Positions 39,662-50,323 of a stretch of DNA of 64,000 nt are shown one piece after another. The first letter of the stretch is position 1. Every line of letters begins with the position of its first letter. A model generated the notes under the pieces. It ran no database searches and had not been told where the DNA came from. It saw only the letters and a list, made by a program, of their open reading frames with translations. The DNA is from Isoetes taiwanensis (taxonomy: Eukaryota > Streptophyta > Lycopodiopsida > Isoetales > Isoetaceae): positions 1,562,656 to 1,626,655 of the forward strand of contig JAJEKV010000094.1 in NCBI GenBank assembly GCA_021234155.1. Reading direction: 5' to 3'. The position numbers were made by a program, and so were the translations under genes.

Positions 39662-40539
39662 AACTGACAATAATGTATCTTTGTATAGTTTATCAGCATG
39701 CCTTGTGCTCTTTGATTGGGTCCCATAAGCTTATTGGTCTCCATGGACAATAAAAGATCAATTAACTCAATTCAATTTATTTAAGTCTGATCTTGCGAAG
39801 CATAAACACATGACAATTGTGTGCATGCGCACTTGACAGCTAATTTGTTAATGGCTTAGTTGGTTTCAAATGTCTAAAATTTTTCTTCCCTTTCTAGGCA
39901 TTACATCTAACAACAAATAAAATGTCGCCTATTAGACTATGATGTAAATCTAGTGGCAGTATGAGACATTGTCTAAAAAATGGGGACAGTCTTTACGCAT
40001 GCACATCAATCAATGATGCATAATAATTGTGATTAAACCATCTTTGAAACTTCAAAAGTCTTGTGTTTAACGCATTCTTGCTAGAAGGACAAAGCATGAT
40101 TTAACAGCCATTACCTATCACAACAAGCACATGACAAAACATTTATTTAAAAACATATTCATATTTTAATTTGTGTCTACAAATTGCAGTGACCTTTTTA
40201 TAGACCATTGTTATGGATCCAACAATAACATTTCCTCCTAGTCAATTTTGGCATGACTCTATTAAAAAACGACATGCATAATGAATGTGATATGCTAATT
40301 GAAAAATAAACTCACGATAAAAATCCTATTTTATTCTCTTGTTTGTTCAAGGATGCCGTCTGAACACCTACCGTTAAAGTATAGAATAGAAATTCAATCA
40401 CATTTCTATTGGACTTGGTGATCATAGCCACAATTTGTGCCCTCTAATTGTCATTGTTTAATGGCACTTTCACATAGATGGTCCAAAGAGGATAAGAAAA
40501 ACTAGCAAATGACAAAATGAACACGACAAGTATTTGGCA

Positions 40540-40660
40540 GGGCATGTGCTTAAGGATATGCACATGCAACTCATGGCAAATAAATGGAGCAACATGTATC
40601 TACTTTTACAATCTGCTCTTGCCTATAAAAGCCATACTGCTAGATCCAGTCCAACACATC
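40540..40660 (+). promoter_or_regulatory. Promoter of microprotein gene 1 (TATAAAA at 40624-40630)
   Basis: GGGCATGTGCTTAAGG, AACATGTATCTACTTTTACA, TGCTCTTGCCTATAAAAGCC and CTGCTAGATCC align with the promoters of genes 2 and 3. The TATA box lies 66 nt before the ATG. It is repeated in unit III at 58488 and 58553. Confidence 0.65.
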
Positions 40661-40695
40661 ATCCAGCATTCTTCAATTCCGGCATTCTTATAGCT

Positions 40696-40920
40696 ATGGC
40701 AGGATCCAAGTTTAGAAAGCAGGCACGCAGGGGTCAAGTGAAGGCTGCAATAGCTTCAGAGCTCGTGGGTTCTATCAGATCTGTTATTCGCAAGCTCAAG
40801 CATTCTAGTGGCTCCTCATTTACATCTCGGGAATCAGGTTCAGATTGCTCTCCTCCCATGAGCCGGTGCAGATCTATGGACTCAGTTGAGAGCCAGGATT
40901 TAATTTGTGGCATGGACTAA
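40696..40920 (+). CDS. 74-residue basic, serine-rich microprotein, copy 1
   Basis: Product MAGSKFRKQARRGQVKAAIA, SELVGSIRSVIRKLKHSSGS, then a Ser-rich linker, GSDCSPPMSRCRSMDS, VESQDLICGMD. I chose the ATG at 40696, not the in-frame one at 40534, because the TATA box and the conserved leader lie between them and copies 2 and 3 start here. Features: a basic N-terminal helix (RKQARRGQVK) that could bind nucleic acid or serve as a nuclear signal, a Ser-rich middle, and an acidic C-terminal motif SMDS.ESQD.I.GMD. There is no signal peptide and no known domain. I do not recognise the family. Three equal-length open copies argue for a real, recently expanded gene. Confidence 0.7.
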   Translation: MAGSKFRKQARRGQVKAAIASELVGSIRSVIRKLKHSSGSSFTSRESGSDCSPPMSRCRSMDSVESQDLICGMD

Positions 40921-42890
40921 GAAGCCCCAAACTGTTTTGTACAGCTCCTATGCTGTTCTGAAATGTCCATGGCCATGCCCTGCACCGTATCTGGTGCTCA
41001 GCTTCAGTAATCCCTGGTAATGGAGATCAACTTCAAGGAAATGACTGCTGGAAGCGGCACACAGGTCTTCTAATCCTCTACCATCATCGTGCAGATATGT
41101 TTATGCTGTGCTAAAAGATTTTGATCTGCAATGTTATTAAATTGTTGAACAATCAAAATACAAGCTTTTTGCCCCAATTTTGCGTGGTCTATTAAACAAA
41201 CGTCCAAGTTGTCAGAATTTGCTTGCAATTCATAGAGTAGGAACTAATGAAACCATACATTTTAACAGAACACAATTAAGGATCTAGATGTGCTAGTAAT
41301 AATTGATGTATATGTGACGCTAATTTTAGCCAGCCATCTCCATCTGTTATTGGACAATTATTTATTTTAGAAGATGCCTGCAATATAAGATGATTTATGT
41401 AGGATAGAACAAGAACGTTGACAGGAGAAGAATCAAAATTAGTGCCTTGGAAATGCACGTGTTCTGAATGTCCATAGCTATGGTTCTTGCCTGCAGCTCC
41501 ATGTCAGGTTCTAAGGTTCTTGATGGACATCTCTCTGCATTTCTGGACAGTACAAGAAGCTTCCTTTTATGTTGTGCCACAATGAGTTTTTCATCACATT
41601 GTTCCTATGTGTTGAACTATTAATACAAGCTCAATTAGATTTTTGCTCCAATCTTTCATTCTAGTTGAATGTCAACAATTAAATATTGGTAGTGATAAAC
41701 ATAGTAGCTATATTGTAAATTAGCCAGTTTCATAAAACCTAAAGAGCAAATCTGAACATATCTGAAACAGCAAGGATTTACACAAGGCAACATGAAGAAG
41801 TAGATGGTCTAACATGTAAAAAGGAGTGCGTGAGGCATATTGCTTGCCATCTCTGTTTTTCTATACATTTATTAATGATTCAGGCAAAGACACATCATTG
41901 GCTTTGCGTAAATAGTACATCGTTCTTCTCTAGCTGTATAACAAATACATTAGCAAGTTCTAGCTAAAGCCTATCATGTCCTGAGGATCAAATCGTCACA
42001 TACTGATGATAGAAAAGGCCTGAGCATTCATGAAGCTTGAAAGTGCTTAACATATAGAAGGAAATGTTTAAGGAAAGTTTTGATTTTTTGAAGCTTGTCA
42101 GCAGGCTGATTAAGTAGTTGTCCTGTAACCAGGACACAATTGGACCCTATTGCTAACGAGTGACAGAAAATGCTACGTTTTTTAGTCCTCAGACATAAGC
42201 CAAGGTAATGTTCGAAAAGCGTGAACACATTCAGACACTGGGTTATAGTTTCAATAATGGCCATGGTCGCCGGATATTATACTGCAGTGATCCAATTTCT
42301 CTTATTAGAATGTCAACTAGAGTACTACAACCTTCATAGTTATTAAACAGGACACTAGAAATAGGCACCATCATTTTGCGAGAAATAGATCTTGGTTGTG
42401 AGCTCTAGTTTACTGTGCATCATGTTTCATGATTAAAAAATGTTATTCTGCTGATTGCAATTATATGACTACAATTCTGTTAACTGCGAACAGAATCTTT
42501 TATTTAAGTCAAATCCTACAAACATAAACAACTGACAAAGTTGTATCTGCATGTGCACAGCTAATTTGTTAATGACCTTGCTGGTGTAGGAAAAATGCTT
42601 AACTATAGGATTTCTTAACTAGCGCATCATTTGGAAATACACAAATACGATGTAGTCCACCAGCCTATGAACGATATAATTTAGTGGCAGGGCAGTGCGA
42701 GACATTTGTCTCCAAAAATGCGACAATTCCTATTGCATCCACAGTCAGTGATGCATAATAACTGATGTAAACAATCTTTAAAATTTTGCAACAAGTTGTT
42801 TCCCATTTCTAAGACGTAAGCCAGAATCTGTCTTTCAGATCATAAGGGCAGCACAGTATGAATGGGTATCAGGGCAGCACGAGGTGGTTC
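40921..42890. other. Spacer between microprotein genes 1 and 2
   Basis: It holds the conserved 3' untranslated stretch of gene 1 (AAGCCCCAAA, TGTCCATGGCCATG) and then AT-rich spacer repeated in unit III. Only short random frames are seen. Confidence 0.6.
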
Positions 42891-42894
42891 AAAG

Positions 42895-43045
42895 AAGCAC
42901 GACAAGTACTTGGCAGAGCATGTGCAACTCATGGGAGCATAATAATTGAGCAACATGTCCTTACAAGTTGCAACAGGCCATGTGGTTTTATAATTTACAA
43001 TTGCTCTAGCCTATAAAAGCCATAGTGCTAGCTCCAACAAGATCA
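42895..43045 (+). promoter_or_regulatory. Promoter of microprotein gene 2 (TATAAAA at 43012-43018)
   Basis: GCACGACAAGTACTTGGCAG, AGCATGTGCAACTC, ACATGTCCTTACAAGTTGCA, GGCCATGTGGTTTTA, GCCTATAAAAGCC, AGTGCTAGCTCC. It is the same module as before the other copies, with TATA 39 nt before the ATG and the leader shorter than in gene 1. Confidence 0.65.
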
Positions 43046-43056
43046 TCCTCTCTGCT

Positions 43057-43281
43057 ATGGCAGGATCCAAGTGCAGAAAGCAGGCACGCAGGGGTCAAGT
43101 GAAGGCTGCAATAGCTTCAGAGCTCATGGGCTCTATCAGATCTGTTATTCTCAAGCTCAAGCATTCTAGTGGCTCCTCATCTACATCTCAAGAATCAGGT
43201 TCAGATTGCTCTTCTTACCTGAGCCGCTGTGGATCTATGGATTCAATTGAGAGCCAGGATCTAATTTGGGGCATGGACTAA
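43057..43281 (+). CDS. 74-residue basic, serine-rich microprotein, copy 2
   Basis: Product MAGSKCRKQARRGQVKAAIA, SELMGSIRSVILKLKHSSGS, SSTSQESGSDCSSYLSRCGS, MDSIESQDLIWGMD. It has the same length as copies 1 and 3, with about 11 substitutions against copy 1, spread mainly over the middle and C-terminus, while KQARRGQVKAAIA and SMDS.ESQD are constant. Cys6, Cys50 and Cys57 are shared with copy 3. It is 2.1 kb downstream of copy 1 on the same strand. The unit III counterpart at 62011 is broken. Role unknown; nuclear or membrane-peripheral placement by the basic helix is inference only. Confidence 0.72.
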   Translation: MAGSKCRKQARRGQVKAAIASELMGSIRSVILKLKHSSGSSSTSQESGSDCSSYLSRCGSMDSIESQDLIWGMD

Positions 43282-45245
43282 GAAGCCCCAAATGTTACAC
43301 AGCTCCAATGCTGTTCCTTATTTCCATGGCCAATGGTCTGCACCACATCTGGTGCTCGCTGTTGGCAGATCGTTCTTTCCAGTTAAATGAGAGCCACTCC
43401 AAGGGAATCCCTACTGGAAGCAGCAAAGGTCTGCAAATTCCTCGGCCTTCGCCCGGCAGATATGTTTCGCACTGCAAAATGATTTCTGATCTGCACTGTT
43501 ACTATATGTTGAAAAGTCAGTACATGTTTTTTTCTCCAACTCGTTCATTCACCTTTTGTTGTGCTACATGACTTTGATCTGCAATGTTCTTACTTGAGAA
43601 AATAAATACAAGATTTTTGCTCATATCTATTGCATTCACTTCATTGGTAACGTCCAATTTGATTTCAGCAATGCAATGTTATTAGTCAATTAAACTTTGC
43701 CTCGCAGTTAGAGCTGAGAATGAATAAAAATCTGCCAAATCTTTAAGATCAGAGGATCACGTTCTAGCAGAGAAGGCTCAAGGATCTGAGTTGACCAATA
43801 TAAGGATGTTTCTCATGTAAATGGTACTCAAGATTCCTGGTACCATCTCTAGTAGTTGGTCTTTCGGTTTATTTTCTACTCCTATTTTTATTGTAGACCA
43901 TTTGGTATATTTTGTATGTTATCTTTTAAACCACAACTGTCACCTAGCCATGAACAGCATGATACCAGTAAGATCATACTTGTCAAGAGAGGCCAGTCTT
44001 TAGAGCATACATAGCATATAAGCGTCCACAAAAGTATCTCCCCAGCTTGGTGTTTCTTTTGCAATATCAATGACCTGCTAATATCAGGTATTACATATAC
44101 TTGCATAATTTCAATAAAGTCTATTCTTCTAATTCTTGCAGGTCAATTTCATATGCTATTTCAGGCTGACATTTTTGAGCAAATCATTGGTCTTGTGCCC
44201 CTTAAACAGCTTCAATTGATAAGTCACTTAAGATGTACCACGAGAGGAAATTGTTTTCTACTTTCTTTGTTGATGGAAACTAAACAGTGAGAATGTTTAT
44301 GTTAACTGTGCTTTTGAAATTAATGTTATTGGAAACCGACTGTAAGTGGGAAGGAGTCAAGTTGTAAGTGGCTGGTTAAGTATTTGCCCATTATGCAATA
44401 GGTGCACATGGGCATTTCCAATTATGATAGCCAATGAAGAGCAAGAAGCAATGATATTCTTAGATTCACAAGAATGCAACAAAGCTCACAGATGGCTATA
44501 CATTGTCCATGCATATAAGCAGCGAACCTTTAAGGCTTTTTACATGACGTGGAGCAAAGACACCTTTGGTTAGAATAGCATAGTGCGTTTCAATTCGACA
44601 CATTTTGCTATAAGTAGTATAGACATTGAAGGGATGTTTTCTAAATAACTGTGTGGCCTTGGAAAAGGAGATGCTCATAAGTGCTGTTTGAGTGGCATCT
44701 TCAAGCAGATGTGAGCTAAGGATGATTATTTTAGGCAGATGCATTTTCAGATCAGGACAACCACCTTGACATACAAAATGAAGCATGGCTGTCTTGGAAC
44801 AGCATGTGCTTATTACACATGAATTCTAAGGAAAACAGCAATTGAACGGCAGTACTGACAGCTTGGAACAAACCATGTGCTTCACAAATTACAAATTGCT
44901 TAATGAGCAGGAGTCCCAGTATAAGCATCATCATCTCCAACATGATTTGGCTTGTTCTTAATGTATAACAAGCATATGACACAATTATAACTAGAGTTTA
45001 AGTTGACATCGTCTACAAAACCGCGACAAGCAACATGGGAACAACCATTCTATAATCAGAAGTCAATAGCTGATATGCATAGACCAGTCTAAAGAATGAA
45101 TTCGTGACAACATGTTGAACCCACTGTCTGCTGCGCTAGCCACAACTTATCTTTTGAGATTAGACTGTGGCCATCTGCCCTTTGATAGTGCATTATGAAT
45201 GCCATGAGGCCAGTAAAGGACAATAGCTTAAACAATATGAGGTTG
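43282..45245. other. Spacer between microprotein genes 2 and 3
   Basis: The gene 2 trailer (AAGCCCCAAATG, TTTCCATGGCCAATG) is followed by AT-rich unique DNA. No convincing gene is seen. Open frames are short and unsupported. Confidence 0.55.
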
Positions 45246-45249
45246 TTTA

Positions 45250-45400
45250 AGAAAACAAGACAAGTCATGTGCTTAAATGGTCATGGCAACATAAAAAATT
45301 GAGCAAGATGTACTTACAAGTTGGAACAGACCATGTGCTTTACAATTTACACTTGCTTTATAAGATGGCCATTGCATGCTTGATCCAACAACAGCATCCG
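45250..45400 (+). promoter_or_regulatory. Promoter of microprotein gene 3 (TATAAG at 45359-45364)
   Basis: AAGTCATGTGCTTAAATGG, AAGATGTACTTACAAGTTGG, ACCATGTGCTTTACAATTTA, CACTTGCTTTATAAGATGGCC, GCTTGATCC. This is a diverged version of the module with a weaker TATA. The leader is longer (about 95 nt). Confidence 0.6.
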
Positions 45401-45458
45401 CTTCCTCCTTCTCTTCTTCAGAGTTCTCAATTCAGGCGTTCTTCATTACATCTTAGTT

Positions 45459-45683
45459 ATGGCAGGATCCAAGTGCAAAAAGCAGGCACGCAGAGGCCAA
45501 GTGAAGGCTGCCATAGCTTTGGAGCTCGCAGGTTCGATTAGATCTATGTTGCGCAAGCTTAAGCATTTTAGTGGCTCCTCGTCTTCCTCTGAAGACTCAG
45601 GTTCAGATTGTTCTTCTTACATGAGCCGTTGTGAATCTATGGACTCAGTTGAGAGTCAGGATATAATTTTTGGCATGGATTGA
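45459..45683 (+). CDS. 74-residue basic, serine-rich microprotein, copy 3
   Basis: Product MAGSKCKKQARRGQVKAAIA, LELAGSIRSMLRKLKHFSGS, SSSSEDSGSDCSSYMSRCES, MDSVESQDIIFGMD. It is the most diverged intact copy, yet length, the N-terminal basic helix, GSDCSS and the SMDS.ESQD.I.GMD end are kept. A partial copy follows 60 nt downstream. It lies 2.2 kb from copy 2. Unit III has no counterpart, so this copy may come from a local tandem duplication in unit II. Function unknown. Confidence 0.7.
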   Translation: MAGSKCKKQARRGQVKAAIALELAGSIRSMLRKLKHFSGSSSSSEDSGSDCSSYMSRCESMDSVESQDIIFGMD

Positions 45684-45744
45684 AAAGCCCCAGGTTACAC
45701 AGCTCCAATGCTGTTCTTACTTAACTTACTCTTCTTCTCTAGGG

Positions 45745-45840
45745 CGGGATCCAAAGCAGGTTGCAGGAGTAGCAAGTTCAGATCGCTCCCCTTACATGAG
45801 CCCCTCTGGATCTATGGACTCAGTTGAGATCCAGGAACTG
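45745..45840 (+). pseudogene. Internally deleted fragment of the microprotein gene
   Basis: GGGATCCAAAGCAGG matches the first codons (GSK.RKQA). After a deletion of more than 100 bases, GTTCAGATCGCTCC to GTTGAGATCCAGGAACT matches the C-terminal part (SDCS..MS..GSMDSVESQD). The frame SSDRSPYMSPSGSMDSVEIQ is still open but has lost the N-terminus. It is a tandem duplicate of gene 3 that decayed. Confidence 0.65.
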
Positions 45841-45952
45841 AGAAGTCCCAGACGTATACAGAAATGCCTTGTTTCATATGTCCGGTGACCATGGCTTGCT
45901 AGCACCATAACAGGTGGTCTAGTTTTGCAACACAAATCTGAAATTCCTGCAG

Positions 45953-45994
45953 ATATCCTAATGATCTTCATTGATATCCTAGTGATCTTCACTG
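45953..45994. repeat. 21-bp tandem repeat, two copies plus a partial third
   Basis: ATATCCTAATGATCTTCATTG and ATATCCTAGTGATCTTCACTG stand in tandem, with a third partial copy at 46013-46029 after 18 bases. Confidence 0.75.
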
Positions 45995-46221
45995 ATCTGC
46001 CATTGTCATGCAGATATCCTAATGATTTCACTAAGCTGCCATTGTACATTCCTTCCTGCATGTATATACAAATTCCAAGTCGGAATTTGGTATTGAGTCA
46101 AATGGTAAGATCTGATTTAAACATCAATCATATATAAGATTAGGTAATAACCCAATGAATCATAACATCAAATAGAAGATTGGTGATGCCATTTCTTTTA
46201 TGCAGAAACTTCATGGAATCG

Positions 46222-46352
46222 AGGAAATATTGTGTTTCTTGGAATTCATACAATAGTTACAAAAGATAGAAATGGGAACATTGGTAGTAAATTTAGGAAA
46301 TATTGTGTTTCTTGGAATTCATACAATAGTTACAAAAGATAGAAATGGGAAC
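46222..46352. repeat. 73-bp tandem duplication at the Copia insertion site
   Basis: The stretch from AGGAAATATTGTGTTTCTTG to AGATAGAAATGGGAAC occurs at 46222 and again at 46295. The second copy is cut by the Copia element right after GGGAAC, and its continuation (ACATTGGTA) is found beyond the far LTR at 51888. Confidence 0.85.
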
Positions 46353-47008
46353 TGTTAGAAATAATTCCAATCTATTTCAAACTTGCTTGATGAATTTATG
46401 GATAACATCAAGACAATCATCATGATATAACAATTCCTAAGGTAATATATTAACTTTCGAAATAACAATTCCTAGGTAATATATTAACTTCGAAATAATA
46501 TTACAATGAACCTTAGGAATACCGTAGCAAATGTTACCGTAGAAATGGGATTGACTCAAATTTGACCCAGTTGAATACAATCCGCGAGCTCCAATTCAAA
46601 CCGCAATTCCTCCTTAGATTGATCTCCCGGACCCGGTTCAAATTCATAAACCGCCTCTTAGTTCTCTTTATTGTGTGAATCTCTCTGGTTATGGCACAGA
46701 ATCTCGGTCAGCCTAGCGAAGCTCCTATTCATATGGAGTTTCCCTCCATTGTATCGGGCCCCAAGCACTAAAAATATGGGATAAACCCAACCATTTAATG
46801 TGGGATAAACCCAACCATTGAGAATATGGTGCAAAGACCATTAGCATAAGAACCTTTATAAGTTCAATGGTTTTTATTTGCACTGGACTGCACATTAGGG
46901 CTAGCCAACTTCTGATCAATCCCCTGTATAACTTATGTACACAGTATATACAACATAATGAATTATTTTGTCTTCAGAATATGTGATGACTCAACCCTAA
47001 ATTCAACA
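46353..47008 (-). repeat. Copia 3' LTR
   Basis: It aligns with 51258-51883. It contains an internal duplication of GGTAATATATTAACTT (46440-46490) absent from the other LTR. Confidence 0.92.
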
Positions 47009-47021
47009 TTCCTCCTTCATC
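47009..47021 (-). other. Copia polypurine tract
   Basis: The minus strand reads GATGAAGGAGGAA immediately before the TG of the 3' LTR. This is the priming site for plus-strand synthesis. Confidence 0.75.
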
Positions 47022-47024
47022 ACA

Positions 47025-47968
47025 CTATTCTGTAACTTGCATGTCAACCTTGAACTGTTTAAACTTAGCTTCAGGAAGAGCTTTTGTGAAGACATCTGCA
47101 ATCTGTTTTGCTGTGTTAATATACACCATCTCAATATACTGTTTGCTAGCCAAATCTCGAATGAAGTGAATGTTTAATTCAATGTGCTTGGTTCTATCAT
47201 GGTGAACTGGATTTTTCACAATTGCAATGCAGCTCTGGCTGTCAGTGAAAAATTTGAGTTGGACCAGATAGTTTGCAATTCAATTCCTCTAGCAATCTTC
47301 TTAACCAGCATATCTCTGGCAACTAATGATGAGGCTGTGTACTCAGCTTCTGCTGAAGACATGGCAATAGCATTCTGCTTTTTGCTTTTCCAATTAATAG
47401 CACCTCCACCTAGGAATACAACAAATCCAGATGTGGATTTCCTATTTGACAAGTCTCTTCCCCAATCTGCATCACTGTATGCACATAACTGGAGATTTTC
47501 TGAATTGAATGTTATTCCATGTGTTTTTGTCCCCTTAAGATACTTTAAAACCCTTTTACCTGCAATCCAATGGTCTTTGGTCGGATTATGGCATCTCCTG
47601 CTCAAGATGTTTACAATATATGAGATGTCTGGTCTTGTGTTGTTTGCCAGATATAGCAAACACCCAATCAAAGACCTATATGGAACATTCTCCATTTCTT
47701 TGATGTCTCTTTCAGTGAGTTCTTTTTCTTCTGTCAATCTATGTCCTGGTACTGCAGGGTTTTTTGCTGGATGTGCATCAATAAGGTTGAATATTTTAAG
47801 CATGTTTTCTATATGTTTGGATTGCTGCAGTTTCAAGATCTTTTGGTCCCTGTTTCTGCATACTTCAATGCCCAAGAAATATCTTAGTTCCCCTAAATCT
47901 GACATTTCAAACCTTGAACTTAGGATCCCTTTGCAATGATTTAATACACTTATTTGATTTGCTGCCAT
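47025..47968 (-). pseudogene. Copia RT C-terminus and RNase H
   Basis: The minus-strand frame 47216-47968 reads LGELRYFLGIEVCRNRDQKI (RT thumb), NVPYRSLIGCLLYLANNTRP, DADWGRDLSNRKSTSGFVVF and SKKQNAIAMSSAEAEYTASS, with the RNase H acidic residues in DADWG and SSAEAEY. After a shift at about 47219, 47025-47219 reads HHDRTKHIELNIHFIRDLAS and TKALPEAKFKQF, the RNase H end. The catalytic YVDD box lies just upstream (see the next feature). Confidence 0.85.
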
Positions 47969-48799
47969 AATACAGTCATCAACATATAAGGCTATGATGC
48001 AAAAATTTCCTGCTTGTTTATACTGTAGAGGTTGCCATCATTTTTGAGTTTCTCAAAACCTTGTTCCTTAAGGAAATTATTCATGCATACATACCACTCC
48101 CTAGGAGTGTTTCAGGCCGTACACAGCTCTATTTAGTCTCCAAACTTTATTAATTTGTTGCTCAAATCCTGGAGATTATTGCATAAAAACTTTTTCCTCC
48201 AGTTTAGCATTTAGGAAGGCTGTTTTTACATCCATATGATGTAGCTCAAGGTCTTGTGCATTTGCTATTGCAAGCAATGTTCTAATGCTGGTTAATTTCA
48301 CAATGGGAGAGTATGTATCATCAAAATCCAGGCCCTGTCTTTGAGTGTATCCTTTTGCCACAAGTCTTGCCTTGTATTTCCTGTTGCCATCTGCATTTTC
48401 CTTAATTTTAAACAACCATTTGCAACCTATAACATTTTCTCTGGTAGGATAATCAACTAAGTCATATGTCTGAGTTTTCTCAAAGGATTCTAACTCATCC
48501 TTCATGGCTTTAAGCCACTGTTCCTTATGCTCACTCTCAATTGCTTTCTCATAAGACTGTGGTATTGATATATTTTCAAGTATGCCCATAATTTGTTCAT
48601 ATTCAATATGTTGCCTTTCCAACCTTCTGCTTCTTCCCAATTCATTCCTACCATAATGGTCAACACTTTCATGTACATTTTCCAGCAGCTTCTCTGCCTG
48701 AGTTCTTCTTTTGCTGGTGGCACCTAATGGTATGGTTTTGTTTTCAATATTTGCTGCCTCATTGTTTTCAGTGGTTGTGTCATCATTTGGTTCTGCCAA
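47969..48799 (-). pseudogene. Copia reverse transcriptase, N-terminal and catalytic part
   Basis: 48176-48799 reads QWLKAMKDELESFEKTQTYD, CKWLFKIKENADGNRKYKAR, LVAKGYTQRQGLDFDDTYSP, then ELHHMDVKTAFLNAKLEEKV, the standard Copia RT start with D of MDVKTAFL. After a stop and shifts near 48176 the frame RLNRAVYGLKHS and then FCIIALYVDDCIMAANQ near 47990 gives an intact YVDD catalytic box. Frames are broken between these parts. Confidence 0.85.
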
Positions 48800-48942
48800 C
48801 GTGTCCTCTTCTTCTTGATCTGAGTCTAAGTCTATGGCTTGCTGTGTCTTTGTTTCATCCTTGTCCCTTTCATCACTAACTGCTTTCTGATGCTTGTCTT
48901 TGTCAAATAATATGTCTCTGCTAATGACAATTGTTTTTTTCT

Positions 48943-49812
48943 CTACATTACATATACTCTATAACCTTTTGATTCTTCATCATATCCCACAAGATAGCCA
49001 ATGTTTGCTTTGTCATCTAATTTCTGCCTCAATTCTTTTGGTACATATACATATGCTAAACAACCATATGCTTTAAAAAAATCATAGTCTATGCTAGCAT
49101 TGTCATTTGACCATAACAAATCAGGTATGTTACCTTTGATGCTCGATGAAGGCAGTTTATTTTGGATCATGATTGCAGCCTTTAAAGCTTCCTCCCACAG
49201 GAAATTTGGTAAGCCACTCCTCTTGATCATGGATCTTACAGCATCCATAATAGTTCTGCTTTTCCTCTCAGCTACTCCATTTTGTTGGGGGCTGTACCTG
49301 CAGGTTAGTTGCCTTCTAATACCATGAGCAATGCAAAAAAGTCTGAATTTGGCTGATAAATATTCTCCTCCTCTGTCAGACCTAATGCACTTCAATTTCC
49401 TTCCTATCTCTCTTTCCATTTCATGAACATATTGTTTGAAAGCATTTAATGCTTGAGACTTTCTTTCTAAACAGTAAACCTTGCATTTTCTACTGAAATC
49501 ATCAATAAATGATATGAAATATCTTTTATTTGTCATTCCTTTCACATTTAATGGCCCACATAGGTCGGTATGTACTAACTCAAGAACATCCTTTGCTCTT
49601 GTTTTAGAGTGTTTGAATGGTAGTCTATTTATTTTCCCAAGAATGCATCCCTCACACTTGAAGTTGTCTGATTTAATATCTTTGCATTTTAGCCATCCCT
49701 TCTTGGCCAAGTATTTCAGGTTGTTGCAATGTGTATGGGCCAGTCTGTCATGCCAGAGTTCAAATTCTGGAGAAATCAATGCATTAATGCCATCATAGGC
49801 AGAAGCTTCCAT
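48943..49812 (-). pseudogene. Copia integrase with zinc-binding and DDE core
   Basis: 289 open codons. The pre-integrase HHCC motif is ELWHDRLAHTHCNNLKYLAK with KCEGCILGKI. The catalytic acidic residues are D in VHTDLCGPL, D in IRSDRGGEYL and E in NGVAERKSRTIMD (PQQNGVAERK, the Copia signature). All are present. The frame ends at 48943 and the RT frame begins at 48799, so a short stretch between them is damaged. Confidence 0.88.
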
Positions 49813-49885
49813 TTGGAAAAGATTGCCAACTCGTTTTGCATGAAACTTTAATATATTTCCAAGAAAGATGTTACAACCTCTTGAC

Positions 49886-50293
49886 TCAAAATTTACTTTG
49901 TAGCCTAAGTCTACTAGTCAAGCTTACGAAAATTAGATTCTTAATGATTGTAGGAACACACAACACATTCTCAATGTCTACTATGTTCCCATCAAGATCT
50001 ATGAGCTGCAAAAGTCCCCTTCCTTCAATTTCTTGAGTGTCTCCATTTCCAACTTGAATCCTTCTAGAATGTGAAGTTGAAATATTTTTTAGCAAGTCAG
50101 TAGATTGGACTACTGATCTTTCAGCTCCACTATCAACTACAAGAGTTTCAGATTTATTAGCAAGCTGGTTTTTCTCAACAATAGTAAAAGCAAGGCTTAC
50201 CTCATCTTCATCATCAACATCAGATTTTTCCTTGTCTTCTTGCTCCCTAGTCACAAAGGTACCCGGTTGGTTTTCTACCACCCCTTCCCTCAA
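49886..50293 (-). pseudogene. Copia aspartic protease region
   Basis: The 135-codon frame contains ETLVVDSGAERSVVQSTDLL, where DSG is the catalytic motif, followed by VGNGDTQEIEGRGLLQL and VLCVPTIIKNLIFVSLTSRL, the usual protease pattern before the integrase. It ends at a shift about 75 nt before the integrase frame. Confidence 0.85.
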
Positions 50294-50323
50294 TTGATTT
50301 TTCCTCCTCTACTTGTAGACCCT

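Larger units (their letters stand above)
36405..43600. repeat. Segmental duplication unit II
   Basis: It matches unit III (55919-62550) through X-alpha, X-beta, the micro-ORF, microprotein gene 1 and gene 2, and it matches unit I up to about 35500. Differences are a 200-bp SINE-like insertion at 36653 here only, retention of the LINE RT fragment (lost in III) and better-preserved coding frames. Its left edge begins at the word CATGCATTGTTTACATTAAC shared with III. Confidence 0.8.

Noticed and set aside
40534-40695. 54-codon N-terminal extension of microprotein copy 1
   Set aside because: The extension reads through the conserved promoter and TATA box (40624-40630). Copies 2 and 3 start at the ATG equal to 40696.
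47184-47939. 251-codon plus-strand ORF
   Set aside because: It is the antisense shadow of the Copia RT/RNase H frame, which has clear catalytic motifs on the minus strand.
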